A stretch of DNA of 64,000 nt from Mycolicibacterium pulveris (GCF_010725725.1 NZ_AP022599.1:2728001-2792000); one strand, 5' to 3'; counted from the first letter of the stretch, positions 18,923 through 31,790 are shown. Made by a program: numbers and translations. Notes: generated by a model not told the origin, from the sequence alone.

Positions 18923-19369
18923 ATGGCACAGGTCAGCGCAGCCAGCACGGTCTTGGTCGAGGCGCCGCCGGAGAAGGTCTTGGCGGCGATCGCGGACTAT
19001 TCGACCGTGCGCCCGAAGATCCTGTCCCCGCACTACCGCGACTACAAGGTGCTCGAGGGCGGGCAGGGCGCGGGCACGGTCGCGTCGTGGAAACTGCAGG
19101 CCACCAAGTCGCGGGTGCGTGACGTCAAGGCCACCGTCGACGTCGCCGGGCACACCGTCATCGAGAAGGACGCCAACTCGTCGATGATCACCAACTGGAC
19201 CGTCGCCCCCGCGGGCGAGGGTGCCACCGTCACGGTCAAGACCACCTGGCAGGGCGCCGGCGGCGTCGGCGGCTTCTTCGAAAAGATCTTCGCACCGCTG
19301 GGGTTGCGCAAGATCCAGGACGAAGTGCTGGCCAACCTCAAGTCCCACGTCGAGCGGGAATCTCGTTAA
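18923..19369 (+). CDS. SRPBCC/polyketide-cyclase-like protein (Rv3718c-like)
   Basis: A 148-residue START-like (SRPBCC) fold protein: N-terminal strand QVSAASTVLVEAPPEKVLAAI, hydrophobic cavity strands, and C-terminal helix FFEKIFAPLGLRKIQDEVLANLKSHV. The fold binds hydrophobic ligands; enzymatic activity is not implied. The start is ATG 18923, with AGGAG 7 bases upstream. It is divergent from the FAD oxidase/methyltransferase pair, which may hint at lipid-ligand handling (inference). Transcription ends at the strong hairpin beginning at its own stop codon. Confidence 0.85.
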   Translation: MAQVSAASTVLVEAPPEKVLAAIADYSTVRPKILSPHYRDYKVLEGGQGAGTVASWKLQATKSRVRDVKATVDVAGHTVIEKDANSSMITNWTVAPAGEGATVTVKTTWQGAGGVGGFFEKIFAPLGLRKIQDEVLANLKSHVERESR

Positions 19370-19411
19370 GGGGTCGATTACAAGCACCTGGTGCGAGCAA
19401 TCAACCCCTTA
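19367..19411. terminator. Bidirectional hairpin terminator
   Basis: TAAGGGGTCGATT (19367-19379) pairs with AATCAACCCCTTA (19399-19411) at 12 of 13 positions. The left arm begins with the TAA stop of the SRPBCC gene, and the loop contains a small GCACC/GGTGC hairpin. It lies between convergent genes and can serve both strands. No long U-tract follows, as is common in mycobacteria. Confidence 0.7.
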
Positions 19412-19424
19412 GAGCGCAAAGCGG

Positions 19425-20183
19425 CTAGTTGGTGGCCAGGAAGCCCGCGATGCCGCGCACCACGGCGTCGGCGTACTTCTGCCGTCCCTCGGGGGTCTTC
19501 ATCAGCGCCGAGTCCGCGGGGTTCTTCATGTTGCCCAACTCGACGAGGATGGACGGGTATTGGGCGAGGTTCAGCCCGGCGATGTCCGAGCGCGGATTGA
19601 GCCCACCGGTGCCAATGTAGGTGGACGGCACGAACCCGGAGGCCTTCAGCTGGTCGCGCATGATCTGGGCGAACCGCGGCGACGGGCCGGCCTGCGCCTC
19701 GTTGAGCGGCGGCGAGGAGTACAGCACGTGAAAACCGCGGCCCGTCGGGGGCCCGCCGTCGGCGTGGATGCTCACGATCGCGTTCGGTTTCAGCGAGTTG
19801 GCCATCGCCGCGCGTTCGTCGACGCAGGGGCCGAGCGCGTTGTCGTTGCCGCGCGACATCGCGGTGCGCACGCCGAGCTTGGTGAGCGCCTGGCGGATCC
19901 GCAGCGTGGTGTCCCAGGCGAAGGTGTGCTCGGGATAGCCGTCGTCGGTCGAGGTGCCGCTGGCCTGGCAGTCCTTGGTGCCGCCGCGGCCCGTCGGCAC
20001 CTGACGGCTGATCGAGTCGTCGTTGGCGCCGTTGTGTCCGGGATCGAGGAACACGATCTTGCCGGCAATGTTGGACGGGGCGGCGCGGACGTCACCGGCA
20101 GGGACGATGAGCGTCGACGCGGCGACGATGAGACCGGCAGCCATGGCGGCGCCGACACGCAGGCGGGCAGGCACGGGCGTCAC
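19425..20183 (-). CDS. N-acetylmuramoyl-L-alanine amidase (Ami1/Rv3717-like)
   Basis: A 252-residue secreted zinc amidase. The signal peptide covers about residues 1-38 ([20 protein letters not shown], cleavage near VRAAPS). The Amidase_3 domain has zinc ligands in FLDPGHNG (His) and SIHADGG (His), with a catalytic Glu near the end ([10 protein letters not shown]). It cleaves the MurNAc-L-Ala bond in peptidoglycan during cell separation and turnover. GTG 20183 is chosen because it places the signal peptide correctly. It is divergent from ybaB (about 90 bases). Confidence 0.9.
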   Translation of the reverse strand: MTPVPARLRVGAAMAAGLIVAASTLIVPAGDVRAAPSNIAGKIVFLDPGHNGANDDSISRQVPTGRGGTKDCQASGTSTDDGYPEHTFAWDTTLRIRQALTKLGVRTAMSRGNDNALGPCVDERAAMANSLKPNAIVSIHADGGPPTGRGFHVLYSSPPLNEAQAGPSPRFAQIMRDQLKASGFVPSTYIGTGGLNPRSDIAGLNLAQYPSILVELGNMKNPADSALMKTPEGRQKYADAVVRGIAGFLATN

Positions 20184-20273
20184 CGTAGCCTCGAGCGCGA
20201 CTACGCTGAAAGGCCAAACCGCCCCATGCGGGCGACAGAGACCAAGTCGATACCAATACGCAAGGGGACCGTC

Positions 20274-20621
20274 ATGCAACCCGGAGGCACACCGCCCGGA
20301 GGCCAGCCCGATATGTCGGCGCTCCTCGCGCAGGCACAGCAGGTGCAGCAGCAGCTGATGGAGGCGCAGGAAGCGCTGGCCAATGCGCAGGTGCACGGCC
20401 AGGCCGGCGGCGGGCTGGTGCAGGTCACGATGAAGGGCAGCGGCGAGGTGGTCGCGGTGTCGATCGATCCGAAGGTGATCGATCCCGAGGATCCCGAAAC
20501 GCTGCAGGACCTCATCGTCGGCGCGATCAGCGACGCGGCCAAACAGGTGACGATCCTGGCGCACGATCGGCTGGGGCCGTTGGCCAGCGGCATGGGTGAC
20601 CTCGGCCTGCCGGGGATGTAA
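20274..20621 (+). CDS. YbaB/EbfC family nucleoid-associated protein
   Basis: A 115-residue DNA-binding dimer: Met/Gln-rich helix ([21 protein letters not shown]), a central beta region ([20 protein letters not shown]) and a C-terminal helix. ATG 20274 has AAGGGGAC about 7 bases before it. The stop codon is immediately followed by the TTG start of recR, the usual ybaB-recR arrangement, and translation is probably coupled. Confidence 0.92.
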   Translation: MQPGGTPPGGQPDMSALLAQAQQVQQQLMEAQEALANAQVHGQAGGGLVQVTMKGSGEVVAVSIDPKVIDPEDPETLQDLIVGAISDAAKQVTILAHDRLGPLASGMGDLGLPGM

Positions 20622-21233
20622 TTGTTCGAGGGCCCCGTCCAAGATCTGATCGACGAGCTCGGCAAGCTGCCCGGGATCGGGCCGAAGAGCGCGCAGCGGA
20701 TCGCGTTTCATCTGCTGTCGGTCGAGCCGCCCGACATCGACCGGTTGACCGCGGCGTTGTCGAAGGTGCGTGACGGCGTGAAGCACTGCGCGGTGTGCGG
20801 CAACGTCTCCGACGACGATCGATGCCGCATCTGCTCCGACACCCGCCGCGACGCATCGGTGGTGTGTGTGGTCGAGGAGCCCAAGGACGTGCAGGCGGTC
20901 GAACGCACCCGTGAGTTCCGCGGCCGCTACCACGTGCTGGGCGGGGCGTTGGACCCGTTGTCGGGGGTGGGCCCCGAGCAGCTGCGGATTCGTGAGCTGC
21001 TCAACAGGATCGGGGAACGCATCGACGGCGTGGACATCACCGAGGTGATCATCGCGACCGACCCGAACACCGAGGGGGAGGCCACCGCGACGTATCTGGT
21101 GCGGATGCTGCGCGACATCCCGGGGCTGACGGTGACGCGGATCGCCTCGGGCCTGCCGATGGGTGGCGACCTGGAGTTCGCCGACGAGTTGACGCTGGGC
21201 CGGGCCCTGGCGGGCCGCCGCGCGATGGCGTGA
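20622..21233 (+). CDS. recR: Recombination mediator protein RecR
   Basis: A 203-residue protein. It has an N-terminal helix-hairpin-helix ([20 protein letters not shown]), a four-Cys zinc finger ([16 protein letters not shown]), a Toprim domain ([13 protein letters not shown], then [16 protein letters not shown]) and a C-terminal Walker-like segment. It works with RecF/RecO to load RecA on gapped DNA. The start codon is TTG, abutting the ybaB TAA. A copy of the ~55-bp dispersed repeat begins about 17 bases after its stop. Confidence 0.95.
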   Translation: MFEGPVQDLIDELGKLPGIGPKSAQRIAFHLLSVEPPDIDRLTAALSKVRDGVKHCAVCGNVSDDDRCRICSDTRRDASVVCVVEEPKDVQAVERTREFRGRYHVLGGALDPLSGVGPEQLRIRELLNRIGERIDGVDITEVIIATDPNTEGEATATYLVRMLRDIPGLTVTRIASGLPMGGDLEFADELTLGRALAGRRAMA

Positions 21234-21250
21234 CTATCCTTCGCCGAGAC

Positions 21251-21304
21251 CGACGCTTTGGCGGAAAAACACGAGCGGAACCCGCCAATTCGTCGATCTC
21301 GGCG
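21251..21304. repeat. Dispersed ~55-bp repeat, copy A
   Basis: The core reads TTGGCGGAAAAACACGAGCG, then CGCCAATTCGTCGATCTCGGCG. It resembles copies B (30355-30410) and C (40813-40867), with the last ~17 bases (TTCGTCGATCTCGGCG) nearly invariant. In this copy GGCGG pairs with CCGCC. It lies between the convergent recR and gatD ends, where a terminator is expected. Confidence 0.6.
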
Positions 21305-21318
21305 CAGGGTGTATGGGC

Positions 21319-22035
21319 CTAGACGCGGCGGGGGGCGGCCAGCCGCTCGCGGCGCAGCTGCTCCACCTCGCGAAGCTCCAACGGCGCCAGCTCGCCGACC
21401 ACGCGTGACAGCAGGTGGTCGGCCAGCTGCGGGTTACGCGCCAGGCACGGCCCGTGCAGGTAGGTCGCGACGACGCTGCCCTGCACCGCACCGTCGAACC
21501 CGTCACCGGCCCGGTTGCCCGCGCCGCTGATCACCCGCGCGAGTGGCTGCGCAGACGCGCCCAAAACCGTTCCACCGCGGTGGTTCTCGAACCCGGTGAG
21601 CTGCTCGGACAGCTCAGGCAGCAGCGGTTGCGACACCACCTCGCCGATCGTCCTGATCTCCTGCGGCGACGTCGTCACATCCAGCAGCCCGACACCCTCG
21701 ACCCGCTCACCCGACGACGTCTCATACCAGTGGCCCAGCACCTGGATCGCCGCGCAGATCGCCAGCACCGGTGCTCCCCGCGAAACCGCCTGCTGCAGGC
21801 CGGGATAGCGCAACAGGTGCCGGGTGGCCAGTCGCTGGGCGTAGTCCTCGGCTCCGCCGAGCGTGTACAGATCCAGTTCGGCGGGTACCGGATCCGCCAG
21901 GGTGATTTCGACGATTTCGGCGGCGAAACCCCGCAGCCGCAACCGCTCCCGGAGCACCACCGCATTGCCGCCGTCCCCGTAGGTGCCCATCACGTCGGGC
22001 AGCACCAGCCCGATCCGCACCGTCGACTCAGCCAT
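21319..22035 (-). CDS. gatD: GatD-like glutamine amidotransferase (lipid II amidation)
   Basis: A 238-residue class I (CobB/CobQ-type) glutaminase. The nucleophile is Cys94 (LAICAAIQVLG) and the catalytic His is His194 (TYLHGPCLARNP). With MurT it amidates D-Glu of the peptidoglycan stem to D-isoGln. Its ATG overlaps the murT stop by 8 bases, and the pair is in the conserved murT-gatD order (Rv3712-Rv3713 in M. tuberculosis, where it is annotated cobQ2). It is far from any cobalamin gene here, which supports the cell-wall role. Confidence 0.9.
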   Translation of the reverse strand: MAESTVRIGLVLPDVMGTYGDGGNAVVLRERLRLRGFAAEIVEITLADPVPAELDLYTLGGAEDYAQRLATRHLLRYPGLQQAVSRGAPVLAICAAIQVLGHWYETSSGERVEGVGLLDVTTSPQEIRTIGEVVSQPLLPELSEQLTGFENHRGGTVLGASAQPLARVISGAGNRAGDGFDGAVQGSVVATYLHGPCLARNPQLADHLLSRVVGELAPLELREVEQLRRERLAAPRRV

Positions 22036-23329
22036 GTTCTCCCCGGTCGTCCCCTGTCCTACGGACGTGGGCCCAACGCTCCTGCCCCCTGGGGCCACGA
22101 CGCTCCAGCTCCCGGTTCAACTGCAGAAACGCGGTGTAGTTCGCGATCACCTCGACGTGCCCGGGCGGACACGATGCGATCGCCGCGACGGTGTCATGCA
22201 CCAACGTGTGCTCTACGCGCGCGTATCCGAGCCGCACCGCCAGATCGGTGCCCCGTTCCCCGGCCGCCACCACCTGGGTGTCCTCGAAGTGCTCGAAGCG
22301 CACATCCCACAGCCACGACAGGTCTTCGCCGTCGGGCACCTGACCGTTGACCGAAATCACCACGCCCGCACCGTGTTTGTCGACCATCGACAGCGCTTCC
22401 TGCCATCCGGCGGGGTTCTTGGCCAGCAGCACCCGCACGGTGTGCGCACCCAGGCGCACGGTGCGGTACCGTCCCGCGACCTCGTCGACGGCCGACACCG
22501 CCTTCACCGTCGCGGTGGCGTCGGCGCCCATCGTCACCGCCGCGGCCACCGCCTGCGTCGCGTTACCGCGGTTGACCGACCCGGGCAGCGCCAGCGTCAT
22601 CGGCAGCGTAATGCCGTCTGGGCCATAGATGTTCGTATCGTCGAACCACCAGTGCGGGGTGGGTCGCTTGAAATCGGTGCCGCTGGAATACCAGTGGGCA
22701 CCGTCGCGCACGATCATCTCACCCGAGCGCGGGCAGCTCACCGAGTCGTTGGCCCAGCCGCCGCCCGCGGCCACCCACACCACGTGCGGGCTGTCGTAGG
22801 CCGCCGACGTCATCAGCACGTCGTCGCAGTTGGCCACCACGACCGCCGACGGATGCCGCGCCAAGCCCGCCCGCAGCGTGCGTTCGATGTGGTTGATCTC
22901 CCCGACCCGATCCAGTTGGTCGCGCGACAGGTTCAGCAGGACGATGACATCGGGGTCGCCGGCTTCCACCGCGTCCAAGACATGCGGCACGTGCATCTCG
23001 TCGACTTCCAGCGCGGCCAGCGGTGCCTCGCGGGCGGCGGCCAACGCGGCGACCAAACCGGCGTCCATGTTCGCGCCGGTGTCGTTGGTGGCGACGTCGC
23101 CGAGTGTGCGCAACGCCGCGGCGATCATCCGGGTGGTGGTGGACTTGCCGTTCGTTCCGGTGACCACCACGGTGCGACGGCCTCGGCCGAGCTGGCGCAG
23201 CAGCGACTTGTCCAGCGCCAGCGCGACGAGGCCACCGATCATCGCGCCGGCACCGCGCCCGGTGACCCGCGACGCCCATCGCGCCGCGGCGCCGGTCGCC
23301 AGCGCGACCCGCCCTCGAATCGTGACCAT
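22028..23329 (-). CDS. murT: MurT-like Mur ligase, lipid II isoglutaminyl synthase subunit
   Basis: A 433-residue Mur-ligase-fold ATPase. It has the P-loop GTNGKSTT (58-65), the central-domain elements NDTGANMD and LEVDEMHVPHV, and a DUF1727 C-terminal domain ending with ANYTAFLQLNRELERRG. It phosphorylates D-Glu of lipid II; ammonia comes from GatD. Firmicute MurT proteins carry a Cys4 zinc ribbon in the middle domain. Here the corresponding stretch reads VSCPRSG, then YSSGTDFKRP, keeping only Cys199. The start ATG 23329 is supported by TAGACT 7 bases upstream. Confidence 0.9.
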   Translation of the reverse strand: MVTIRGRVALATGAAARWASRVTGRGAGAMIGGLVALALDKSLLRQLGRGRRTVVVTGTNGKSTTTRMIAAALRTLGDVATNDTGANMDAGLVAALAAAREAPLAALEVDEMHVPHVLDAVEAGDPDVIVLLNLSRDQLDRVGEINHIERTLRAGLARHPSAVVVANCDDVLMTSAAYDSPHVVWVAAGGGWANDSVSCPRSGEMIVRDGAHWYSSGTDFKRPTPHWWFDDTNIYGPDGITLPMTLALPGSVNRGNATQAVAAAVTMGADATATVKAVSAVDEVAGRYRTVRLGAHTVRVLLAKNPAGWQEALSMVDKHGAGVVISVNGQVPDGEDLSWLWDVRFEHFEDTQVVAAGERGTDLAVRLGYARVEHTLVHDTVAAIASCPPGHVEVIANYTAFLQLNRELERRGPRGQERWAHVRRTGDDRGEHG

Positions 23330-23336
23330 TCCCGGC

Positions 23337-23342
23337 AGTCTA
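23337..23342 (-). promoter_or_regulatory. Extended -10 (TAGACT), leaderless promoter of murT-gatD
   Basis: On the minus strand TAGACT is followed by 7 bases and ATG 23329, the spacing of a leaderless start. The divergent exonuclease gene begins 98 bases away. Confidence 0.5.
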
Positions 23343-23427
23343 TGAGGGCTCGAAAAGGGTCCCGACACGCTGCACACCGATATCGCGAGGTCCCTGGATT
23401 GTCGGACTACCGTGCCATCCTCGAATT

Positions 23428-24417
23428 GTGAGCCACTTATGGGGCCGCCCGGCACACGAAGCCGGTGCCGGCTGGGCTGTCGTCGACGTGGAGACCACGG
23501 GTTTCCGCCCCGGCCAGGCTCGCATCGTCAGCATCGCCGCGCTCGCCCTCGGCGACGACGGCAACGTCGAGCAGAGCCTCTACAGCCTGCTCAACCCCGG
23601 CGTCGATCCCGGCCCCACCCATGTGCATGGGCTGACCACCGAAATGCTGGACGGCCAGCCGTGTTTCGGCGACATCGTCGGCGCGCTGATCGAACTGCTC
23701 GACGGGCGCACCCTGGTTGCCCACAACGTCGGTTTCGACTACTCGTTTCTGGCCGCCGAGGCCGAGCTGGTGAGCGAGGAGCTGCCGATTGACACCGTGA
23801 TGTGCACCGTGGAGTTGGCCCGCCGCCTGGATCTGGGCACCGAGAACCTGCGGCTGGAGACCCTGGCCGCGCACTGGGGCGTCACCCAGATGAAGCCGCA
23901 CGACGCGCTGGACGACGCGCTGGTGCTGGCCCAGATCCTCAAGCCGGTGCTGCTGCGCGCACGGGAACGCAAGGTGTGGCTGCCCGTGCATCCGGTGACG
24001 CGGCGCCGCTGGCCCAACGGCCTGGTCACCCACGACGAACTGCGCCCGCTGAAGATGCTGGCCGCGCGGCTGCCGTGCCCGTACCTCAACCCCGGCCGGT
24101 ACGTGCGCGGCAGGCCGCTGGTGCAAGGCATGCGCGTCGCGGTGTCGGCCGAGGTGCAGCGCACCCACGAGGAGCTCATCGAGCGGATCCTGCACGCCGG
24201 GCTGGCCTACACCGACACCGTCGACCTCGAGACTTCGCTGATGATCTGCAACGAGCCCGAACCCGAACAGGGCAAGGGCTACCAGGCCAAACAGCTCGGG
24301 GTGCCGCTGGTCACCGACGCCGACTTCCTGAGCCACCTCGACGCCGTCGTTGCCGGCACCGGCATCGAGGAGTTCACCGACACCCGGGCCGCCGGGGAGC
24401 AGTTCGCGCTGTTCTAG
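23428..24417 (+). CDS. DEDDh 3'-5' exonuclease (DnaQ-like, Rv3711c-like) with BRCT-type tail
   Basis: A 329-residue protein. Exonuclease motifs are Exo I VVDVETTGF (Asp, Glu), Exo II VAHNVGFDYSFL and Exo III epsilon PHDALDDALVLA (His, Asp), spanning about residues 18-180. The C-terminal 110 residues (RVAVSAEVQRTHEELIERIL, then KQLGVPLVTDADFLSHL) look like a BRCT domain. It may proofread or process repair ends; the replicative polymerase of mycobacteria proofreads with its own PHP domain, so a repair role is likelier. It converges with leuA (13-base gap). Confidence 0.88.
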   Translation: MSHLWGRPAHEAGAGWAVVDVETTGFRPGQARIVSIAALALGDDGNVEQSLYSLLNPGVDPGPTHVHGLTTEMLDGQPCFGDIVGALIELLDGRTLVAHNVGFDYSFLAAEAELVSEELPIDTVMCTVELARRLDLGTENLRLETLAAHWGVTQMKPHDALDDALVLAQILKPVLLRARERKVWLPVHPVTRRRWPNGLVTHDELRPLKMLAARLPCPYLNPGRYVRGRPLVQGMRVAVSAEVQRTHEELIERILHAGLAYTDTVDLETSLMICNEPEPEQGKGYQAKQLGVPLVTDADFLSHLDAVVAGTGIEEFTDTRAAGEQFALF

Positions 24418-24430
24418 CCGAGGCCCCAGG

Positions 24431-26329
<1,899 letters not shown>

Positions 26330-26345
<16 letters not shown>

Positions 26346-26371
26346 CTGCCGAGGAGGAGCACCCGCTGCAC
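26330..26371 (-). CDS. leuA leader peptide (13 aa, three consecutive Leu codons)
   Basis: GTG 26371 encodes MQRVLLLGSRDGV and then TGA. The three adjacent CTC leucine codons are the sensor expected of a leucine leader. It lies 82 bases before leuA on the same strand, and a TANNNT -10 sits 6 bases before its GTG, so the transcript would start with the peptide itself (leaderless). Attenuator stems follow at once. Confidence 0.65.
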
Positions 26372-26377
26372 CGGGCC

Positions 26378-26383
26378 ACTCTA
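26378..26383 (-). promoter_or_regulatory. Extended -10 (TAGAGT) of the leuA leader transcript
   Basis: On the minus strand TAGAGT is followed by 6 bases (GGCCCG) and the GTG of the leader peptide. It is the likely sole promoter of leuA. Confidence 0.5.
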
Positions 26384-26439
26384 TCAAGCCGGCGGGCGCT
26401 GAGAAACCCCTGGTGCTGCCACCGGCCGACGGCGATCGT

Positions 26440-26445
26440 TAGAGT
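26440..26445 (+). promoter_or_regulatory. Extended -10 (TAGAGT), leaderless promoter of the membrane-protein gene
   Basis: TAGAGT is followed by 7 bases and GTG 26453, with no Shine-Dalgarno. It supports a leaderless start and is back to back with the leuA leader promoter, about 57 bases away. Confidence 0.5.
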
Positions 26446-26452
26446 TCAGGCG

Positions 26453-26908
26453 GTGAGGCTTGATCGACGGTGGTGGATCGCCATCGGGGTGGTGGTGGCG
26501 GTGATCGTCGCGTTGGTCTACAGCATGTTCAACCGTCCGCCGGCCGAGTGCGACGCGGTGCGAGAGTTGTTGCAGTTCAACCAATCTCAGGCCGCCCTCA
26601 TCGAGTCGAAGTCCAGCGAGGGCGAGGGTCTGCCGACCCTGGCCGAAGAGACGGCGTACCGGGCGTGGGCCGACGGGCTGGCCGAACGCGCCCAGAAGGT
26701 CAGCCGAAGCGCACCCGATCTGGAGTGGACCAGCTCACAGTTGGCCAACCTCGCCGACGAATTCGTCCGCAAGATGTCCAAGGTGCGTGCCGAAGCCGAA
26801 TCCCGGGCGCCGGGCGCGCCCGCCCCGCCGACGTACTACGAGATGACCGCGATCAACGCGCAGATCAGCCAGAAACTCGCCCACCTATCCGAGGCGTGCG
26901 CCGGCTGA
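26453..26908 (+). CDS. Membrane-anchored helical protein, function unknown
   Basis: A 151-residue product with one N-terminal transmembrane segment (about residues 7-25, WWIAIGVVVAVIVALVYSM) and an external, mostly helical domain. That domain has two cysteines (PAECDAV and EACAG at the C-terminus) that may form a disulfide. It is Glu/Ala-rich and has no recognisable family. GTG 26453 is supported by the leaderless -10. It is followed 22 bases later by the Ntn hydrolase gene, probably in one operon. Confidence 0.7.
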   Translation: MRLDRRWWIAIGVVVAVIVALVYSMFNRPPAECDAVRELLQFNQSQAALIESKSSEGEGLPTLAEETAYRAWADGLAERAQKVSRSAPDLEWTSSQLANLADEFVRKMSKVRAEAESRAPGAPAPPTYYEMTAINAQISQKLAHLSEACAG

Positions 26909-26930
26909 CGCCGCCCATAAGGTGACCGGT

Positions 26931-27914
26931 GTGTGCACTCGAGTGGTTTATCTCGGTACCGGCGAACGGATCGTCACCGGCCGGTCGATGGATTGGAAGT
27001 TCGAGATCGGGACCAATCTGTGGGCGCTGCCCCGCGGGGTGACGCGCACCGGGCAGGCCGGGCCCGATTCGGCGACGTGGACGGCCAAGTACGGCAGCGT
27101 GGTCGCGAGCGGATACGACATCTGCACCACCGACGGCGTCAACGAGGCCGGCCTGGCCGCCAACCTGCTGTGGCTGGCCGAGTCCGAGTACCCGTCCAAC
27201 ACCGGGGACCGGCCGGCCGTCGCGCTGTCGTTGTGGGCGCAGTACGTGCTGGACAACTTCGCCACCGTCGCCGAGGCCGTCGCCGCGCTGACCGCCACGC
27301 CGCTGCGGGTGGTGACGGCCGAGGTGCCCGGTCAGCACCGGTTGGCCACCCTGCACCTGGCCATGTCCGACGCCACCGGAGACAGCGCGATCGTCGAGTA
27401 CATCGACGGCGAGCAGGTCATCCACCACGGCCGCCAGTACCAGGTGATGACGAACTCGCCCATCTTCGCCAAACAGCTCGCGATCACCGAGTACTGGCAG
27501 CAGATCGGCGGAACCGTGATGCTGCCCGGCACCAACCGCGCCGCCGACCGGTTCGTGCGGGCGTCGTTCTACATCGACGCGGTGCCCAAGACGGCCGACC
27601 CGCTCGAGGCGGTCGCGGTGGTGATGAGCGTGGTGCGCAACGTCTCCGTGCCGTACGGCATCACCACCGCCGACGAGCCCAACATCTCCTCGACCCGGTG
27701 GCGCACGGCCGTCGACCACCAGGCGCTGCGCTACTTCTTCGAGTCGGCGCTCTCGCCCAACACGTTCTGGGTCGAGCTGGCCAATCTCGACTTCTCCGAG
27801 GGCGCCCCGGCGCAACGGCTGAACCTCGGCGACGGCGAGAAGACCGTGTACGCCGGGGACGCCAGCGCGAAATTCGAGCCGGCCGAGCCGTTCGCGTTTC
27901 TGTCGGTGGCGTAG
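26931..27914 (+). CDS. Choloylglycine-hydrolase-family Ntn amidase
   Basis: A 327-residue linear-amide C-N hydrolase (penicillin V acylase / bile-salt hydrolase superfamily). After Met removal the N-terminus is Cys2 (MCTRVVYLGTGERIVTGRSM), the Ntn nucleophile; Arg and Asp partners follow in RSMDW. This decides the start: GTG 26931, with AAGGTGA 6 bases upstream, rather than GTG 26922. ANLLWLAESEYP and NSPIF correspond to the substrate-pocket and Asn regions. The substrate could be N-acyl amides, N-acyl homoserine lactones or beta-lactams; bile salts are unlikely in this context. Confidence 0.85.
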   Translation: MCTRVVYLGTGERIVTGRSMDWKFEIGTNLWALPRGVTRTGQAGPDSATWTAKYGSVVASGYDICTTDGVNEAGLAANLLWLAESEYPSNTGDRPAVALSLWAQYVLDNFATVAEAVAALTATPLRVVTAEVPGQHRLATLHLAMSDATGDSAIVEYIDGEQVIHHGRQYQVMTNSPIFAKQLAITEYWQQIGGTVMLPGTNRAADRFVRASFYIDAVPKTADPLEAVAVVMSVVRNVSVPYGITTADEPNISSTRWRTAVDHQALRYFFESALSPNTFWVELANLDFSEGAPAQRLNLGDGEKTVYAGDASAKFEPAEPFAFLSVA

Positions 27915-28023
27915 GCACCGGTATCCGGGCTAGGGTCGGCGCCGCTACCGGCGGGAAAATCCGGTTTCGATCAACCGATATCCTGGGTGAGATTCTCCCC
28001 CCGAACTTCGAAAGGTTTGCTCA

Positions 28024-30332
<2,309 letters not shown>

Positions 30333-30354
30333 TTCGCCCAGGCAATCCGCCCAA

Positions 30355-30410
30355 AGGGACATTCGGGCGGAAAAGTGCGAGTAGTTTTCGCCATTTCGTC
30401 GATCTCGGCG
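30355..30410. repeat. Dispersed ~55-bp repeat, copy B
   Basis: It runs from GGGACATTCGGGCGGAAAAG through GTTTTCGCCATTTCGTCGATCTCGGCG. GGCGGAAAA can pair with TTTTCGCC around the loop GTGCGAGTAG, giving a hairpin about 40 bases after the asd stop. It is ~85% identical to copy C at 40813. A terminator function fits but is not shown. Confidence 0.65.
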
Positions 30411-30500
30411 CTCGCTCACGGCGGGCTGTGGCCCGGCCACCTGTCGAGTTCGTGACTCGGGGCCAATCTCCTGCCGGACGTGGTTACGCTGTCGATCGGA

Positions 30501-31634
30501 ATGGAGATGGGCGTGCGCCGCCGAGTCGGCTCGGCACTATTCGCTTTGGTTGGCTTGGTGGCCGCATCGTCATGCGCGGTTTCGCACGCACAGCCCGCGC
30601 CCATTCCCGGCCCGGTGCTGCCACCGCTGACTCCCGGCCAGGTGATCCGCATCGGACCGACCGCCGGAACAGGCACGCCGACAAGGGATTACGGCATCGG
30701 CGCCACCGACCTGTGCGAGTTCATGGAGTTTCCCAGCGGCATCCTGCAGGTGTGTGGGGACAGCTTCGCGGGCCAAGGCGTCGGCTACGGCGGCTGGTAC
30801 TCGCCGATCGCGTTGCACGTTGACACCGAGTCCATCAACGACGGCCGCGGCGTGCAGTACGTCGGTGTCACCGGCATCGACAAGCCGCTGCTGGCGGATC
30901 CGACGCCGCCGGGCGCATCCCAATTGCCGGCCGGCGTCGTGCAGATCAACCGCGAGAACTACATGATGGTCACCACGGTCCGCGACCTGGATCCGCAAAG
31001 CTCGCGGCTGGTAAAAGCCGAACCAGGACAAGGCAACTGGCAGACGGTACCGGGATCGGAGCGACCGGCCGAGTATCAGCAGTGGCGGCAGTCGCAGATC
31101 AGCGGCTACTACGACCCGATCCCCAAGCCGGACTCACCGAGCGGCTTCGTCTACATCGTGGCCAACAACTTCGACCGCACCTCGCCGGTCGTGCTGTACC
31201 GGGTGCCCCCGCAGAGCTTCACCGACCGCGACGGCTGGCAGGGATGGTCATCGACACTGGGCTGGGGACATCCGCCGACACCGCTGTGGCCCGACCACAT
31301 CGGTGAGATGAGCATCCGCATGATCGACGGCAAGACGGTGCTGTCGTACTTCAACGCCGCCACCGGCAACATGGAGGTGCGCGTCGCCAACGACCCGACG
31401 CAATTGGGCACCGCACCGGTCACGACGGTGGTGGTCGCCACCGACTGGCCGACGCCGGTGGAACACCTCGGCCCGCCCGAGAACAACCGGCTGGCCCAGC
31501 CGTACGGCGGCTACATCTCTCCGGGCTCCACGCTCGATGAGCTCAGGGTGTTCGTCAGCCAGTGGAACACCGGGCCGCGCGGGGGCACGCCGTACCGGGT
31601 GATCCAGTTCGCGGTCAACCCGTTCAAGCCGTGA
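30501..31634 (+). CDS. Secreted DUF4185-domain protein, possible lipoprotein
   Basis: About 377 residues. The N-terminal signal VGSALFALVGLVAASSCAVS ends in a weak lipobox (ASSC), so it is either lipid-anchored or cleaved nearby. The mature part carries the DUF4185 five-bladed-propeller-like pattern (GQGVGYGGWYSPIALHVDTE, GGYISPGSTLDELRVFVSQW). Related domains are found in exported actinobacterial proteins, some carbohydrate-active. ATG 30501 and ATG 30507 are both possible starts. It precedes the mce operon by about 155 bases in the same orientation; a functional link is unproven. Confidence 0.78.
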   Translation: MEMGVRRRVGSALFALVGLVAASSCAVSHAQPAPIPGPVLPPLTPGQVIRIGPTAGTGTPTRDYGIGATDLCEFMEFPSGILQVCGDSFAGQGVGYGGWYSPIALHVDTESINDGRGVQYVGVTGIDKPLLADPTPPGASQLPAGVVQINRENYMMVTTVRDLDPQSSRLVKAEPGQGNWQTVPGSERPAEYQQWRQSQISGYYDPIPKPDSPSGFVYIVANNFDRTSPVVLYRVPPQSFTDRDGWQGWSSTLGWGHPPTPLWPDHIGEMSIRMIDGKTVLSYFNAATGNMEVRVANDPTQLGTAPVTTVVVATDWPTPVEHLGPPENNRLAQPYGGYISPGSTLDELRVFVSQWNTGPRGGTPYRVIQFAVNPFKP

Positions 31635-31662
31635 TCGTGCACACGTAATTAACGCTCGCTAA

Positions 31663-31681
31663 GGAGGACAGGCTAACCTCA
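31663..31681 (+). promoter_or_regulatory. Candidate iron box (IdeR-like) before the mce operon
   Basis: The 19-mer GGAGGACAGGCTAACCTCA matches the IdeR consensus TTAGGTTAGGCTAACCTAA at 14 of 19 positions, with 10 of 11 in the right part. It overlaps a TAACCT -10 (31674-31679), the position of a repressor site. The weak left half lowers confidence. Confidence 0.35.
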
Positions 31682-31790
31682 CATCAAAAGTCTCACCAGC
31701 GAGGATGCCAAGCATGAAACCCGGCTTCCGGTCACTCACCCGCGAGCGTCGATGCGGGCCGGCGACGTTGGCGGTCATCGGGTTCGCGCC

